The notes below the pieces were generated by a model. The model did not search any database and had not been told where the DNA came from. It saw only the letters and a program-made list of their open reading frames with translations. From Polydactylus sextarius (lineage: Eukaryota; Chordata; Actinopteri; Polynemidae), in contig CM028911.1 in NCBI GenBank assembly GCA_016801845.1, positions 4,076,885 to 4,140,884 of the forward strand: a DNA stretch of 64,000 nucleotides. Direction: 5' to 3'. Of the stretch, positions 1 through 11,900 are shown one piece after another. Numbering within the stretch: position 1 is the stretch's first letter; each line of letters begins with the position of its first letter. The translations under genes and the position numbers were made by a program.

Positions 1-1567
1 CAGTGATTTTCACACAGAAGCAGTTTGTCATAATAGGGTTTTATCTGGAAAATAAAAAAGACAAGATAGTTCTGATCTGACGTAGTAAAATGCTGGAAAA
101 CGTTGAAGAAGCTGAAAAAATAAATCTGTTTAAATCTACGGCAGCATTGTGAGCGACGACATCGACCTGAGAGCAGGTTTGTTATAAGGGAAGTGGGTGG
201 GGGAAGAATAAAATAACAAAATAAAACTAAATGTGATTTTTTTTTTTTTTTTGGCTGTTTTGAACAGAGTCGTTGGCAGCTTCACCAGCAGTGTTTAAGC
301 ACCTGAGAGCAGGTCACGGTTGCTTTCAGCGCAACCGGCGACCAATCAGAACGCAGCCTGGGATCAGTTTAAATCCAGCGGATGCTGCTGCTGCTGCTCT
401 GCATGATCACCTCCTCCTGCCTCACACTGTCCACATCATTAAGTTTATTGCTTTGAAAGAGAGAAGTGCATATATTCAAGAAAAAAAAAATCCAAACCAG
501 AGGCCCCCCACCCCTACTACTTCACCCTGTTTAGACATCAACATGAAATATTTTTCAGAGAAAAAGGCTAGCTGCTTATTTTTATTTTTTGTTTTGTTTT
601 TCTAAGTAAGAGCCAGTGCACAGTCCAGCAAATTTTGGGGAAAGGGGGAGTGGGTCAGATCCTGCAGGAGTCTGACCCCAGATCAGCTCAGTGCAGCTAG
701 ATAAAACGTGATCGATGCCCCCCCACCCACCACAACCAACACTCCTCCCTGTGGAAAGGCACAAGCTGCAGTCTCACGCAGACACCGAGCGTGAGAGCGA
801 TGAAAGAAATAACACAAACAGCGTTCGTCTCTACAGCTGTTATCTCCAAAAACAAAACAAAAACAAACGAATCGAGGAATCTGATCGCGTTATTAATGTA
901 GATGACACATTGATAAAAGTGTTTTCTTGTGTTTTAATTGTTCACTAGTAAAAATCTAAAAGGAGAAAAAAAAAAAAAAAAGAGCAAAACAAAAACAGCA
1001 TGGAGGTTCCCCTGAGATGTCTGAAAATACATACTACTGTAAAATGCAATAAAATATAAAAAGCACGCTTCTCTGTGATCAGCGATTTAAAAACAGCTCC
1101 TCAAAGGGTCCCAACATTTTACCAGTTTACAAGCCAAAAAATAATAATTATGATAATAATATTCATAATAATAAAGGAAAAGCTGTGAGGATTAAAACCG
1201 TATATAACTATAAGGCAGATATTCTTCAGAAATGCATAAACTTGAATAAAACGTTTCCATGTGACCGATTACAGCGTTTTTTTTGTTTTGTTGTTTGTTT
1301 TTTTGTCCAGGAGAGTCGCGGCGCCTCAGACAGTTACATGGCAGAAACATACCAGAGTCCGACAAATAAAAAATAAAAAGAAGAAGACCTTCATGGAGCT
1401 ACGGTGGTTCACCTCTAAACACCACAGTTCAACACAATCAACCTGCTATTTTCAAAGCAGCATGTCTGAATAATTCAAATAAAACGCCTCCTAACGTGAA
1501 GCTTCTGCGGTACAATTGAAAACTCGTTTTAAAGGGATCTGACCCTCGTCGCGTTTTTACTTTTTGT

Positions 1568-1573
1568 TTTATT
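1568..1573 (-). terminator. Candidate IDE poly(A) signal
   Basis: TTTATT on the plus strand is AATAAA in the IDE transcript, about 550 nt after the stop codon. Further matches lie nearer the window start (around 442 and 580), so the true cleavage site may differ. Confidence 0.35.
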
Positions 1574-1910
1574 TTGTGTGCGTCTCTGTTTGTTTTCATG
1601 TTTCATCTATTTCCTCTACAACGACCTACACATTGTGATGTGTGCGAGTGTTGCGTCACCTTTTGTGTTTTTTTTTTTTGTTTGTTTTTTTTTTCTCTTG
1701 TGAACATGAGGTGAGTCTTTGCTTGTGACCTCTATCGTTACCACGGCTACGTCGACTGAACCACGGCTAACTTTTTTTGTTTGTTTGTTTGTTTGTTTTC
1801 TTTTTTTTTTTTTTGTGATTTTCGAATACACTCATTAGTTTCCGAGCATCTCTTTCTAGTGGCTCCGGCCCGCCACACGTGCAACACATGCACCCACGCA
1901 AACTCACGCA

Positions 1911-1912
<2 letters not shown>

Positions 1913-1955
<43 letters not shown>
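1913..1955. repeat. (CA)n microsatellite
   Basis: About 43 nt of uninterrupted CA, downstream of the IDE stop and probably in its 3' UTR. Confidence 0.95.
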
Positions 1956-1958
<3 letters not shown>

Positions 1959-2125
1959 CATGCAGGCTCAGTCAGATGAAAGTCTTCCTGACGGGAGGAG
2001 GAGGAGGAAGAGGAGAAGGGGCGTAGGTGAAGGTGACGGAGAGCTTCCCGCCTCAGCCCGCCCGCATGCCCGGCGCCTCCCCTTCCCTCCGTGCTGCTGC
2101 GCGTCGACCCCCCCGGCGTCTTTGC

Positions 2126-3029
2126 TCACAGTTTGGCAGCCATGAAGTTGATGTGAGGCTTGACGAGCGGGAACAGAGGCAGGCTCCTCTTGAACTCGGT
2201 CATGTCCCGGACCAACGTCGGCTGCGAGGAGGAAGAGCGGACAGGTCAGAGGGGTAAACTCTCCAAACTGCATCCGATGGCCGAACGAGCCCTGAACTCC
2301 GTTTCCGTGGTAACCACTTCGAGCAATAACTCCGCCACTACTTTCTAACCTTTCTAGAAGCTGCTACAACAGCGGCAGCTGATGTAATGATGATGCAAAC
2401 GTTCGTCCTCGTGGTTTTATTCAGTTTTCGCTCCGACTAAATCATTGAACTAAAACAAGAAATAGTTTGAATTCTCCACGCTTAGAAAAACAAGACCCAG
2501 TCTTTTCCAGCACCGAGCATTAAACCAGAACTAGTTTAAAAAGGATAAAACGGATTTGTAACACTCAACTCAACAACTGCCATCTTATAAACATATTCAG
2601 AAAATATTCAGGTCACAGATTTTATAAATACTTTTTTTTTTGGGTTACATTATTTCCTGCAGCAGCTGGGTCCTGGAGTTTTTAAACAAACACGACTCAG
2701 GACTATTTTCAGCTGCGGATTAATACTCATTTGGTTCCCTCCAGAGTATTTGGGTCAATGTGGGAAAATAAGATAAACTTTATATCCATGGCAACAAGGA
2801 AACATGATCAATATCTGAGCACGAATGACCTTTGTCGTTTTAGTTATAAAATATAATCATGTCCTACAGGACATGATTGTCATTATTTTTTTAAATGCCA
2901 TAAATAAATGTGTGACAGACAAAAGACAAAGCGTGAAGCGTCACCTGTGGCAGAGAAGGAGCAGGAGCCAGGTTGACATCATTCTGAGCGGGGAACTCTC
3001 CCACGATTGGACCTATTGGGAAACACAGG

Positions 3030-3066
<37 letters not shown>

Positions 3067-3411
3067 GACGATCACGTCAACTCTGACTCAGAGTGAAACC
3101 AACAGAGTTGTTTCCATGGATACTCACAGGAGTCCATCTCTCTGGACAGGACGTGGACAGACACCTTGTGTCTCTTCGGGGCTTCGACTGTGAGTCGATC
3201 CTGCAGAGACAGAGACAGAGAGAAAGAGGCGGGATGATGCGCAGCAGGTGGCAGGAATATATTTTTTCATTGGAACCAAAATGTCAAGTTTCAGTCTTTA
3301 TTTAGACGTCCAAGTGAAGTTTTTATTGGACAAAAGCTGAGATTAATCATCAGATTCGGCTCCTGGAGTGACTCAGTGTTTCAAAGCCTTTGGCAAAGTG
3401 TTGCTGGGATC

Positions 3412-3457
<46 letters not shown>

Positions 3458-6400
3458 AACCCTGTGGAGATTTAGCTCCACTGTCGAGTCTCGTCACCGT
3501 CTCTGGATGTGAGATTATATTACATTATATTGAAGATTTGGCTCATCTGTAGTCGCACGGCGTTGACGTTGGTAACCGAAAAAAAAGAAAAAAAAAAAAG
3601 ACGCGATCGTGGCCGATATGACATTAGAAATGCATTAGGTTTATTCTGCATGGGGCCTGTGATGGTTTCTGCCGGGCTCAGATAATGCCAATACTTTCAG
3701 TGAGCGACCGTGTGTCTTTGGCCCTTTTATCCCCCTTGAAACAGGCTGGCTGGCTGTCATTATGGCAGCTGATACGCTGCGAGCGCCCCGTGTCAGTGTC
3801 ACCTCCACGGCTATGAATAGAAGCAGGAGGCAGGAGGAGATGAAAGCTCGGAGGGCAGAGTGAATCCAGTAAAACACTGTGTGTGTGTGTGTGTGTGTGT
3901 GTCTGGACACATACACACAAATAGATTTACTGTCCACTGGACCGACGCTGCTTTTTATTGAAAACGTAATATTTTTACTGTACATCTGATCAATACGTCT
4001 CTGATTATCTACAGCAGGAAGGTAAAACCATCAACTCTCATATTTTCCTCTTTTTCACGTCAGAAGCTGCAGGAACATTTTGTGACGTGACGTCAGTCTC
4101 CCGTCCGTCTACTACGCGGCTACAGTGACGCTCTGCAGATCTTGATCAGATGCTTACGTTGTTACGTTTATTTAATTGTATTCTGGAGCTTTCAGTCCTT
4201 GTCTGCAGATTGTAATAGAATTTAAGATGTTTGTTTCTTTTCGTTTACGTTTTTTTTTTTTTCATACATGTGAAACATATTTGAACTCCCCGAAGTCTGG
4301 CTTCACCGACCCGGCACACAAGGCACTTAGAGTCCAGACTGTTCTCATCTGTGTTTCCCTGATGACGTAAGAGAGCAGGGGAGCCTGTTTCCATCTTCAA
4401 CAAACTCATCTCGACCTCATCTCTTCTGAGAACATCAACTCCCTAACCTGCACTTAGTCGGCGCGAGGACACTTCTTCCTGGATCAACTTACACTTTCTG
4501 TCTTATCGGACCGATCCAGTATTCGTTTACTACCCTGATGTCTCTTACCGTTATGAAGCCAACGTGGATGAAATGGATACGTGAACTTCCATGACAACAG
4601 CTAAACCAACTCCACGTAAAAGTGTTTCCAAGTTCGCGAGGAAACTTTGACTGGTTGTAACAGTCAGTCTATGTTTATTAAATCCTCTACAGCAACCAGA
4701 TAATGTTTAGTCTGTCTAAACAAATCATTTCTCGTCAGCTCATATTATCGTCAAAACTGTTGAGCCAGTCAGAGAGAAGTGATGTTTTAGCGCAGTTTTA
4801 AAACGGTTTACGTGGAGGTCAGGTACCAGATATTAACTATGGCTCGTGTCGGTGCTAATTTTATCGTTACAGAACGGAGAATAAACCACTTCTCATTCGG
4901 CGCTTCAATCGCCCATTTAACAGTGATTGATAGACCTTTGAAATATTTCACGAACCCCTTTCCATTTCATTAAATGCAGCGTTACCGTTGTAATTTATGA
5001 AGCTGTCTCCTAATGACATCTCTGCTGTCAATACTGCGGGAAGCCACGGCCGCAAAGTGCCGTAATTAAAGTTAAATGAGCTTCATAATTTAAGGCTGCT
5101 CAAATAAAACTGACAGTTTTTTTTTGGGGGGGTAACTCCGCCCGGGGGAGTCGTTTCATCTGCGTTCGTCGTAACATCGCATCGGTATTTCCGCATTAAA
5201 ACACAATTATATCCTCAACGCTAGGATTTGTAAACACCTCCATCATCCCGGTGTCTCTTTAGAGTCTAAATGGCCCGTAACAAGAATGCTGCCGTTATGT
5301 ATTATTTTTATAATTAAAACTGAATATGTAATGGCTGTTTTCAATTTTTAAATTGCTTGCAGTTGCTTTAAAAAGGCCAATAACTGTTTAAACCGAACAC
5401 AGACGTCAGGTTGAGTTGAGCTGGGAGGGATGAGCCTCCTGCTGTTCGCTGTTGAATGTGTTTAAGGGGGAAAGAGTCGTCGTGTGATGTTGAAGTTGAG
5501 ACACTCACTCTGTAGAACTGCATTACGTCTTCTTTTGTCAGCGTCTTCAGGTAAGCCACTTCAATGTTATCTGCAACACAACAGAGAAAACTTGTTAAAA
5601 CACGAATGTTAACACAACGACTGCACGCAAGCTACATGTTAGACACAAACTTACTTTAGCCGCAATACGTGAGCTGAGGTTGAAATTGTTACGAAACCTT
5701 TTGAATCGAATAAACATTTCATAAACAGCAGCTCAGTCTGAGCTCAAGCAGCCCTGTCTGTGTACACTCTGACTGGTGTGTGTGTGTGTGTGTTTTTTCC
5801 GTGCCCTTGGCGTCGAGCGTTAGCTGCCCTCGCTCTCCCGACTCTCTCATTTCTGCCACTATCAGTAATCACCACCACTCCCTTGGCAGCTTTTCAGCAT
5901 TGCCATAACTCAGGGCTTCAGGCAGATTACCAGTGAATCAGGCCCATTACGATCCATTACGGCACTCGGGAGAGTGCAGCAACAAAGAGGTGTGCTACGG
6001 CTGCAGATTATTTCGGGCCTTAATCGATCCTAATTTGTGCAGCTCTAAGCAACATGCACGCTCACCTTCTGGGACCCACCGACATATTGATAACTCTCAA
6101 GAATTTATATCTGACTTTGCATGTAACTCAAGCTGTTGTTAATAGCTGGTGGATCAGGAGAGGGTTTAGATATATTTTAATACACGTTTGGCTTGAAACC
6201 CAAACATAACAACAAGTTCACATTGGGGTGATGTGGACTGTCGGGGGGGGGACTAACCTCTGTCGAAATTATACTGCTGAGAGATGATCTCCCCCCAGTA
6301 CTTGGCACACTCGGCCGAGAGCTTCTTGGGCTTGTCCAGGCGGCGGATGGCCAGAGCCTGGATGTGTTTCTGGAAAGCTTCGTCGTTCATCTCTTCCACG

Positions 6401-7922
6401 GATTTCTCCATGGTGCAGAGGAACGCCTCCACGCGGCTCTCCAGGTAGTGCGGCGCCTTCTCAGACTGGATTATGAAGCGCAGGCCCTGGACGCCGTTGG
6501 CCCGCCGCGGCCCGCTGAACACGATGTAGCCTGGAGTTTGGAGAGAGAGAGAGAGAGAGAAGAGAAGATATGACTATTAATTTCACAATTGCAACACTCA
6601 TGAGCCTTTTTACAGGAGGGATTTCCTCTTTACTGCCGTCTCTGTATTTATCTTGTTATTAATGTTAGCTCTAGCTATTATTACAGCTGCTTCCAAAGGA
6701 AATGTGGTTCTGAGGCGCAATCCATTCATTCCCAGAATTATTAAACGCGGTCACGGTTGACGGCACTTTAGAAACTTCACTTACACAGTCTCTGGTTCTC
6801 TATAGGAGCGGTGTGTAATTATTAAGTAACAGATTAAAGTCAAATACAGTCAAATAAACAGTCAGATTAGTTGGAAATTGACTTGAAAACTAGTTTGAAA
6901 TGAATGTAATGTCCTTTGTCGTGTCCTGGGCTCACCCAGCTGCTCTTTGGTTCTCAGCGTGTTGAAGCACGGCTCTGAGATGATCTGACAGAACAGCTCC
7001 AGCAGCATGTTGTCGTGGGTGGTCTGCATGTCCGTCTGGTAGTAGATCTCAATGCCGCAATTGTTGTGCACCTCGTTCCTCTGCTGGTAAACGTACCAGC
7101 CACCTGAGAGCAACAGAAACGTGTGTTTATTTCTCTTTTTTTTTTCCAGGGCTGTAATCATACAATGTAAACACATTCAGTTGGAAATGAATTATTGAAG
7201 CAGAGAAAAAGGAGCCTGAGAGCAAACATAACGACAGCAGAGCAAAAGAAATAACACGATTTGAAGCGCACACGAGTGTTTCGTGCATCTGTATTAACTT
7301 TGATACTGACGCACTTTTTATTTATTTTTTTTTAAATACCGAACCCGTTTCCATCTCATCACCTTTGCTCGTGCTGATCCAGTTTTTACAGTCAGATAAT
7401 AACTAAATCTGCCTGAACGATGAGATATGTTGAGAACTAAACTTAGATTCTAAAATGCAGCAACTGAGGGAAAACAAGCCAAAGTACTTTTTCAGGTAAA
7501 AATTCTTTTTTCCATGAACCAAAAAAAAAAAAAGAAAGAAAAATCCTCAGTGATTCGTGAACTGAGATAGGCATGGAAATGAATTTGACTGGATTAGCTG
7601 TGCACCTCTATGTAATCCTTTCCTCTGCGCATAATCAGGTCTGTCAAAACCATCAATTCCGTGTGAAGAAACTTGTACAAGTGAAGAAAACGGATGAGGT
7701 GTTTCAGTTAAGCCTGAGCGCTGCGCTTCAGGCACAGATGGAGTGGAACGAGGTTCAGACAGAGGACGGCGGTGACACGCTCCAGAAAAAAAAAAAAAAA
7801 AAAGTCGGGAGATGTAGAGTTTTTTTTTTTTTTTTTTGCTGAGTGGCTCCAAAACTGGTCTCCTCTCTTTCATCCAGACTTGAAATTTGCTTTTTGTGGG
7901 AGTCATCTATTCCATCATGGTG

Positions 7923-7968
<46 letters not shown>

Positions 7969-8942
7969 TGCTTTTACATTCAGCTTCAGTTTGTTTGAGA
8001 CAATGTGATCAAGCTCACTTTGAGTGGATGTGCAGTATAAGTTGGGTAACGCGGGCACCTTCGTGCACATGCTGACTGAGCACTCCTGCTCTCAAGAGTG
8101 TGTGTCACATCCAGCAGCCTCAAAAATCCACCCACATGCTCTCTCCTCTGTGTCAAAACTTTTACTTAAGTTTTCTTCAAGAAGGAGCAGATAAGTTCTT
8201 TGATTAATCAAAGCGGCAATGAAAAGTGTCAACATCTGAAGCTGAAGTTTTATCAGTGAGGCAGAGACACTAAATACAGTGTAGTTAAGAGGTGAAACTG
8301 TCCAACTTACTTAGTTCAAGCGGATAGTTAATCATATTTTCTCACATTATGACAAACTTCAGTGACAGAAAACATTAAGAATATATAGATTTTTTTTTAG
8401 TTCATGTATGAATAACCAGTGTGAACTTTCTGCCCTGAAGCTTTCAGCTCTGAACGTAATAAACTCGCACTCGGTCATTTCCCCCAGGCCAATTTTGCAT
8501 TTACATCCTTTAAGGTTCCTTCTGCTTCTCGTGCTCCTGCTCTGTGTCTGAGTGGCAGCCTGGAGCCGAGCCTGGAAAAAAAAAAAAAAAATCCCTCGCT
8601 GAAAACACAGGAAGTGCCTAGGTGGCCTCTGCACCGCTCTGGTTTTCCTCTCGACAAGTCGCTCAATTTTCCTAATGTAATCACAAAAGGCAGCGCAGGT
8701 GCTTCGCTTTGCGCGACTGCGTTTGTCTTTGGAGAGAGGAGGAGGGCGTGTGCACATTTCCTCTCCACTGCCTTGATTCTGTTCCCTCGGAGGAAAATGA
8801 GGGGTGTTGGATTTAATCAAGTCTTTGAAAACGCAAGACGCAATCGGCAATGACGCGGGCAGGAGCTTTGGGTTGAGGGCCCTTCTGCGTGGTTGCCGTG
8901 GAGACAGACATGACTGGCAAATGGCAGTTTCGAGAGCTTAAC

Positions 8943-8978
<36 letters not shown>

Positions 8979-11900
8979 ACATACCGTCTGGAACCTGAAC
9001 CTCTCTGTAGCGAATCAGTTGGCTCGGCAGGAGGGGCTTCGTGTGAGCGTGCTCGATGAGAGTGTCCTCCACCATTTGCATCATCCCCAGAGCAGACTGA
9101 AGAGATAAAAAAAAAAAAAAAAAAGTTTAGTCCATAGAATCTTTTTCATGGAACATTCTGTGACATTCCATTCCGTGTCACTAATTTACCTTTCTCTTAT
9201 ACACAATTTCCCTTAACGTGGCTCCTATTAGTCAATGAACATTACCCAGAATGACTTGTAAATTTTCCTAACAAGCTGCATTAAAGCTACAAGTTCTACA
9301 TGAGCAGAATTAAGTTTCCTTGACTTTGGCCCTTTTCTGCTTGTAGAGCAAATTGATGCTGCACATGACGCCAAAAATACACCTGGAAATTCAGTTCAGA
9401 GTGATATTCAGAGGAAATTTCCCTCTTCACTGCCTTGACATGGTGTATTTAGAGTAATTTTGATGCGTCATTTACTGAGACAAGGAATTAAAGCAGCAGA
9501 ACTTATCTGTTTAATTCAAATTGTATGTTTCCAGAAACAACAACTTGTTTATTTGGGAGAATCCTCAGATTTCACTGCTGAGACTTTCTGTTTTTTTTTT
9601 TTTTTTTTTTTGCTTTTGGTGGAAAAGTGTTTGATAAAGACATCTGAGTTCTCAGCAGCAGATACATCACAGAACCTCTTAGGGTAATCCACCACCCCCT
9701 TCAGATTACTGAACCTTTAAATCCACAAAACATTAAATATAAAAGACAACTTCAGTCTTGTGGAAATTAGTGGGATTTTTTTTTTATTTATATTTTATTC
9801 TAAGTCAAAGTCAATTTAATTGACTAAATTGACAGCTGATTAAAAAGTTTGGTTTGTAGAATAAATTCACATGTGTCTAATTCAGAACGTGAACTTCATT
9901 GCAATGGTTTTAGCTGTTAAAAATTTAATTAAAGCTGCATCCCATTAATTCAGTTAATCAGTAATCTTTGACACCTTTTTAATTAGCCTGCTTTGTTTAA
10001 ATGGATAATTTTATTTCTCAACAAAACACGATTACTTGATTCCTCGTGTATCATATGAACACTTGTAACAGTCTATAGCTCAGTTCTTGCTCTGTTGTTA
10101 CAGAGGTAGGACTTTTTTTTTTTTATTAAACACATTGAAAATTCACTGTGAAGTCGGCTTTGATAACTGGTCGATCTGTGTTCTGTTGCTGCTCAACGTT
10201 CAGGTTTTAAGTTTAAGACCATTTATTCTCACAAAGTTGCTTCAGTTCAGTCATATTCTGAGACGTCGACTCTCTGAGCTCATTCCTGCAGCATCTTTAT
10301 TGGGTTAAGGTCCGAGCTCTGACTGGGCCGCTCTGAAACGGCAGATTTATTTGGTGTGAAGCCATTCTGTAGTAGATTTAGTTCAAAGTGTAGAGTAATT
10401 GTTCGGAGAAATCACTTCACTTCTGCTGAGCTTGAGCTGGCAGGAAGCCACCCGGACATTTTCCTCTCATGTTAACATTAACGTTCACTAACTGAAACTT
10501 TTCATTTTAAGACAAATTAATACAGAAATGCAAGTAATTTACCATCTTTTTTTTTTTTTTTTACCTTAGAGCCTGGATATAAAAGGAAACCTGCACTACT
10601 GTAAAATTAAAAACACACCAAGATAAAGAGGTAACAAATTAAAGTTCCCTCAACTGGCACTAAAACACAACAAAACAAAAAGAAACACAGCGACTCCAAA
10701 CAAACCTCCTTGGTGATGTTGCCATGGAGAAGAGCTTCAATGTGTAGCCGTGACAATAGCTGAGGTATGAAGGCCTTGAGGCGTGGGAGTGTTACATCTG
10801 GAATACAGATCACAGACAGCAGCGTTCAATCAAAGAGCAATTTTGCGAATAATTTCTTCGACCTGCTATTAAGTCTGGATCCTCTTAAAATAAATAAATA
10901 AAATAAAACAGAATAACTGCTGCGTGCTGTGATTTTAACGTGTGACGTTCACGTCACGGACGAGAGGAAAGTGGCTGCACCCGACGGTGTCGTGAAAAGC
11001 CTCGCACAATACGCTTAAACATTCAGTTACACATGCACAGAAATCAAGTGTGTCCCCATGTGGGCCGGCCAATCTGAATTCAAGGAACGTCTGACCCAGA
11101 TTCAAGGATGAGCTACAACAGGGACACGCGCACGAACACACACTCACTTTATATAAATGAATATTTGTCCACAGGAGGAGAGACACAGACACAGACACAC
11201 ATAGTCACAAGGAAACAAGAGACTGAAAAATGTCCCGTAGACCTCAGACAGGGGACTGGAAGAGGGTAAGGACAGTGATAAGGCTGGTAATTGGAGGCCC
11301 TGGTGACTGGGCTACAGGCCTTGACCCTGCAGGTTAATTGAGTCTCATGTGAATCCGAGGATCGTCTGCGTGTAAGCTCTGTGGTAAAAATATAACAATC
11401 TGCCCTTCAGGTTGCAGACTGGCGCTGCGCGGAGGAAAAGACTGCAGCTAGGGGAGGCATCTGCTGGAGAACGGCCTCAGAATTCAAATGAGGATTTAAG
11501 GAGGAAGACGAGAGCGAAGATGAAAGAGAAGCACGACTGTAAAGCCAAACACCTTAAATTTTATCCTGGGAACTCTATTCCTCTCTACCTTTCATCTCCT
11601 AAACTCCCTCTACTAACTAGCTATATAGGCCATGTTTCATGTGCTCACTTTTAGCCGCGGAGAAGGGACTGACTGTGTAATTATTCTGGATTTCAGTGAA
11701 CTCTGTTTGGCCCTCAGTGTAAAAGAGGCTAATAAGCACAAGGGCTGGGACTTTGAGACCGAGAGAAAGAGAGAGATTAAGAGCTGCATCTCACCATCCA
11801 GAGCCTCTCTGAGCTCATCTTTGGTCCAAGCGACCTCAGTCATTAGTAGACGGAGGTAGTACATGGCATGCTGGTGAGGCTGCTCCGCTCTGAAGTTATT

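Larger units (their letters stand above)
1..2125. other. IDE 3' flank and probable 3' UTR
   Basis: No gene is recognised. The part next to the IDE stop (about 1985-2125) is GC-rich with a purine GGA run (1991-2012); then comes a (CA)n tract and many poly-T/poly-A runs. Short reading frames here are low-complexity and match nothing I know. A 14-nt sequence ACCTGAGAGCAGGT occurs twice, near 168 and 300. Part of this stretch should be transcribed as the IDE 3' UTR, but its end cannot be fixed from sequence alone. Confidence 0.5.

Noticed and set aside
1781..2145. Overlapping frames with threonine-histidine or cysteine-valine repeats
   Set aside because: Translations of the CA/GT microsatellite.
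8359..8850. 163-codon frame on the minus strand in IDE intron 18/19 region
   Set aside because: Lies between recognised IDE exons, contains a poly-F run and basic low-complexity sequence, and has no splice or homology support.
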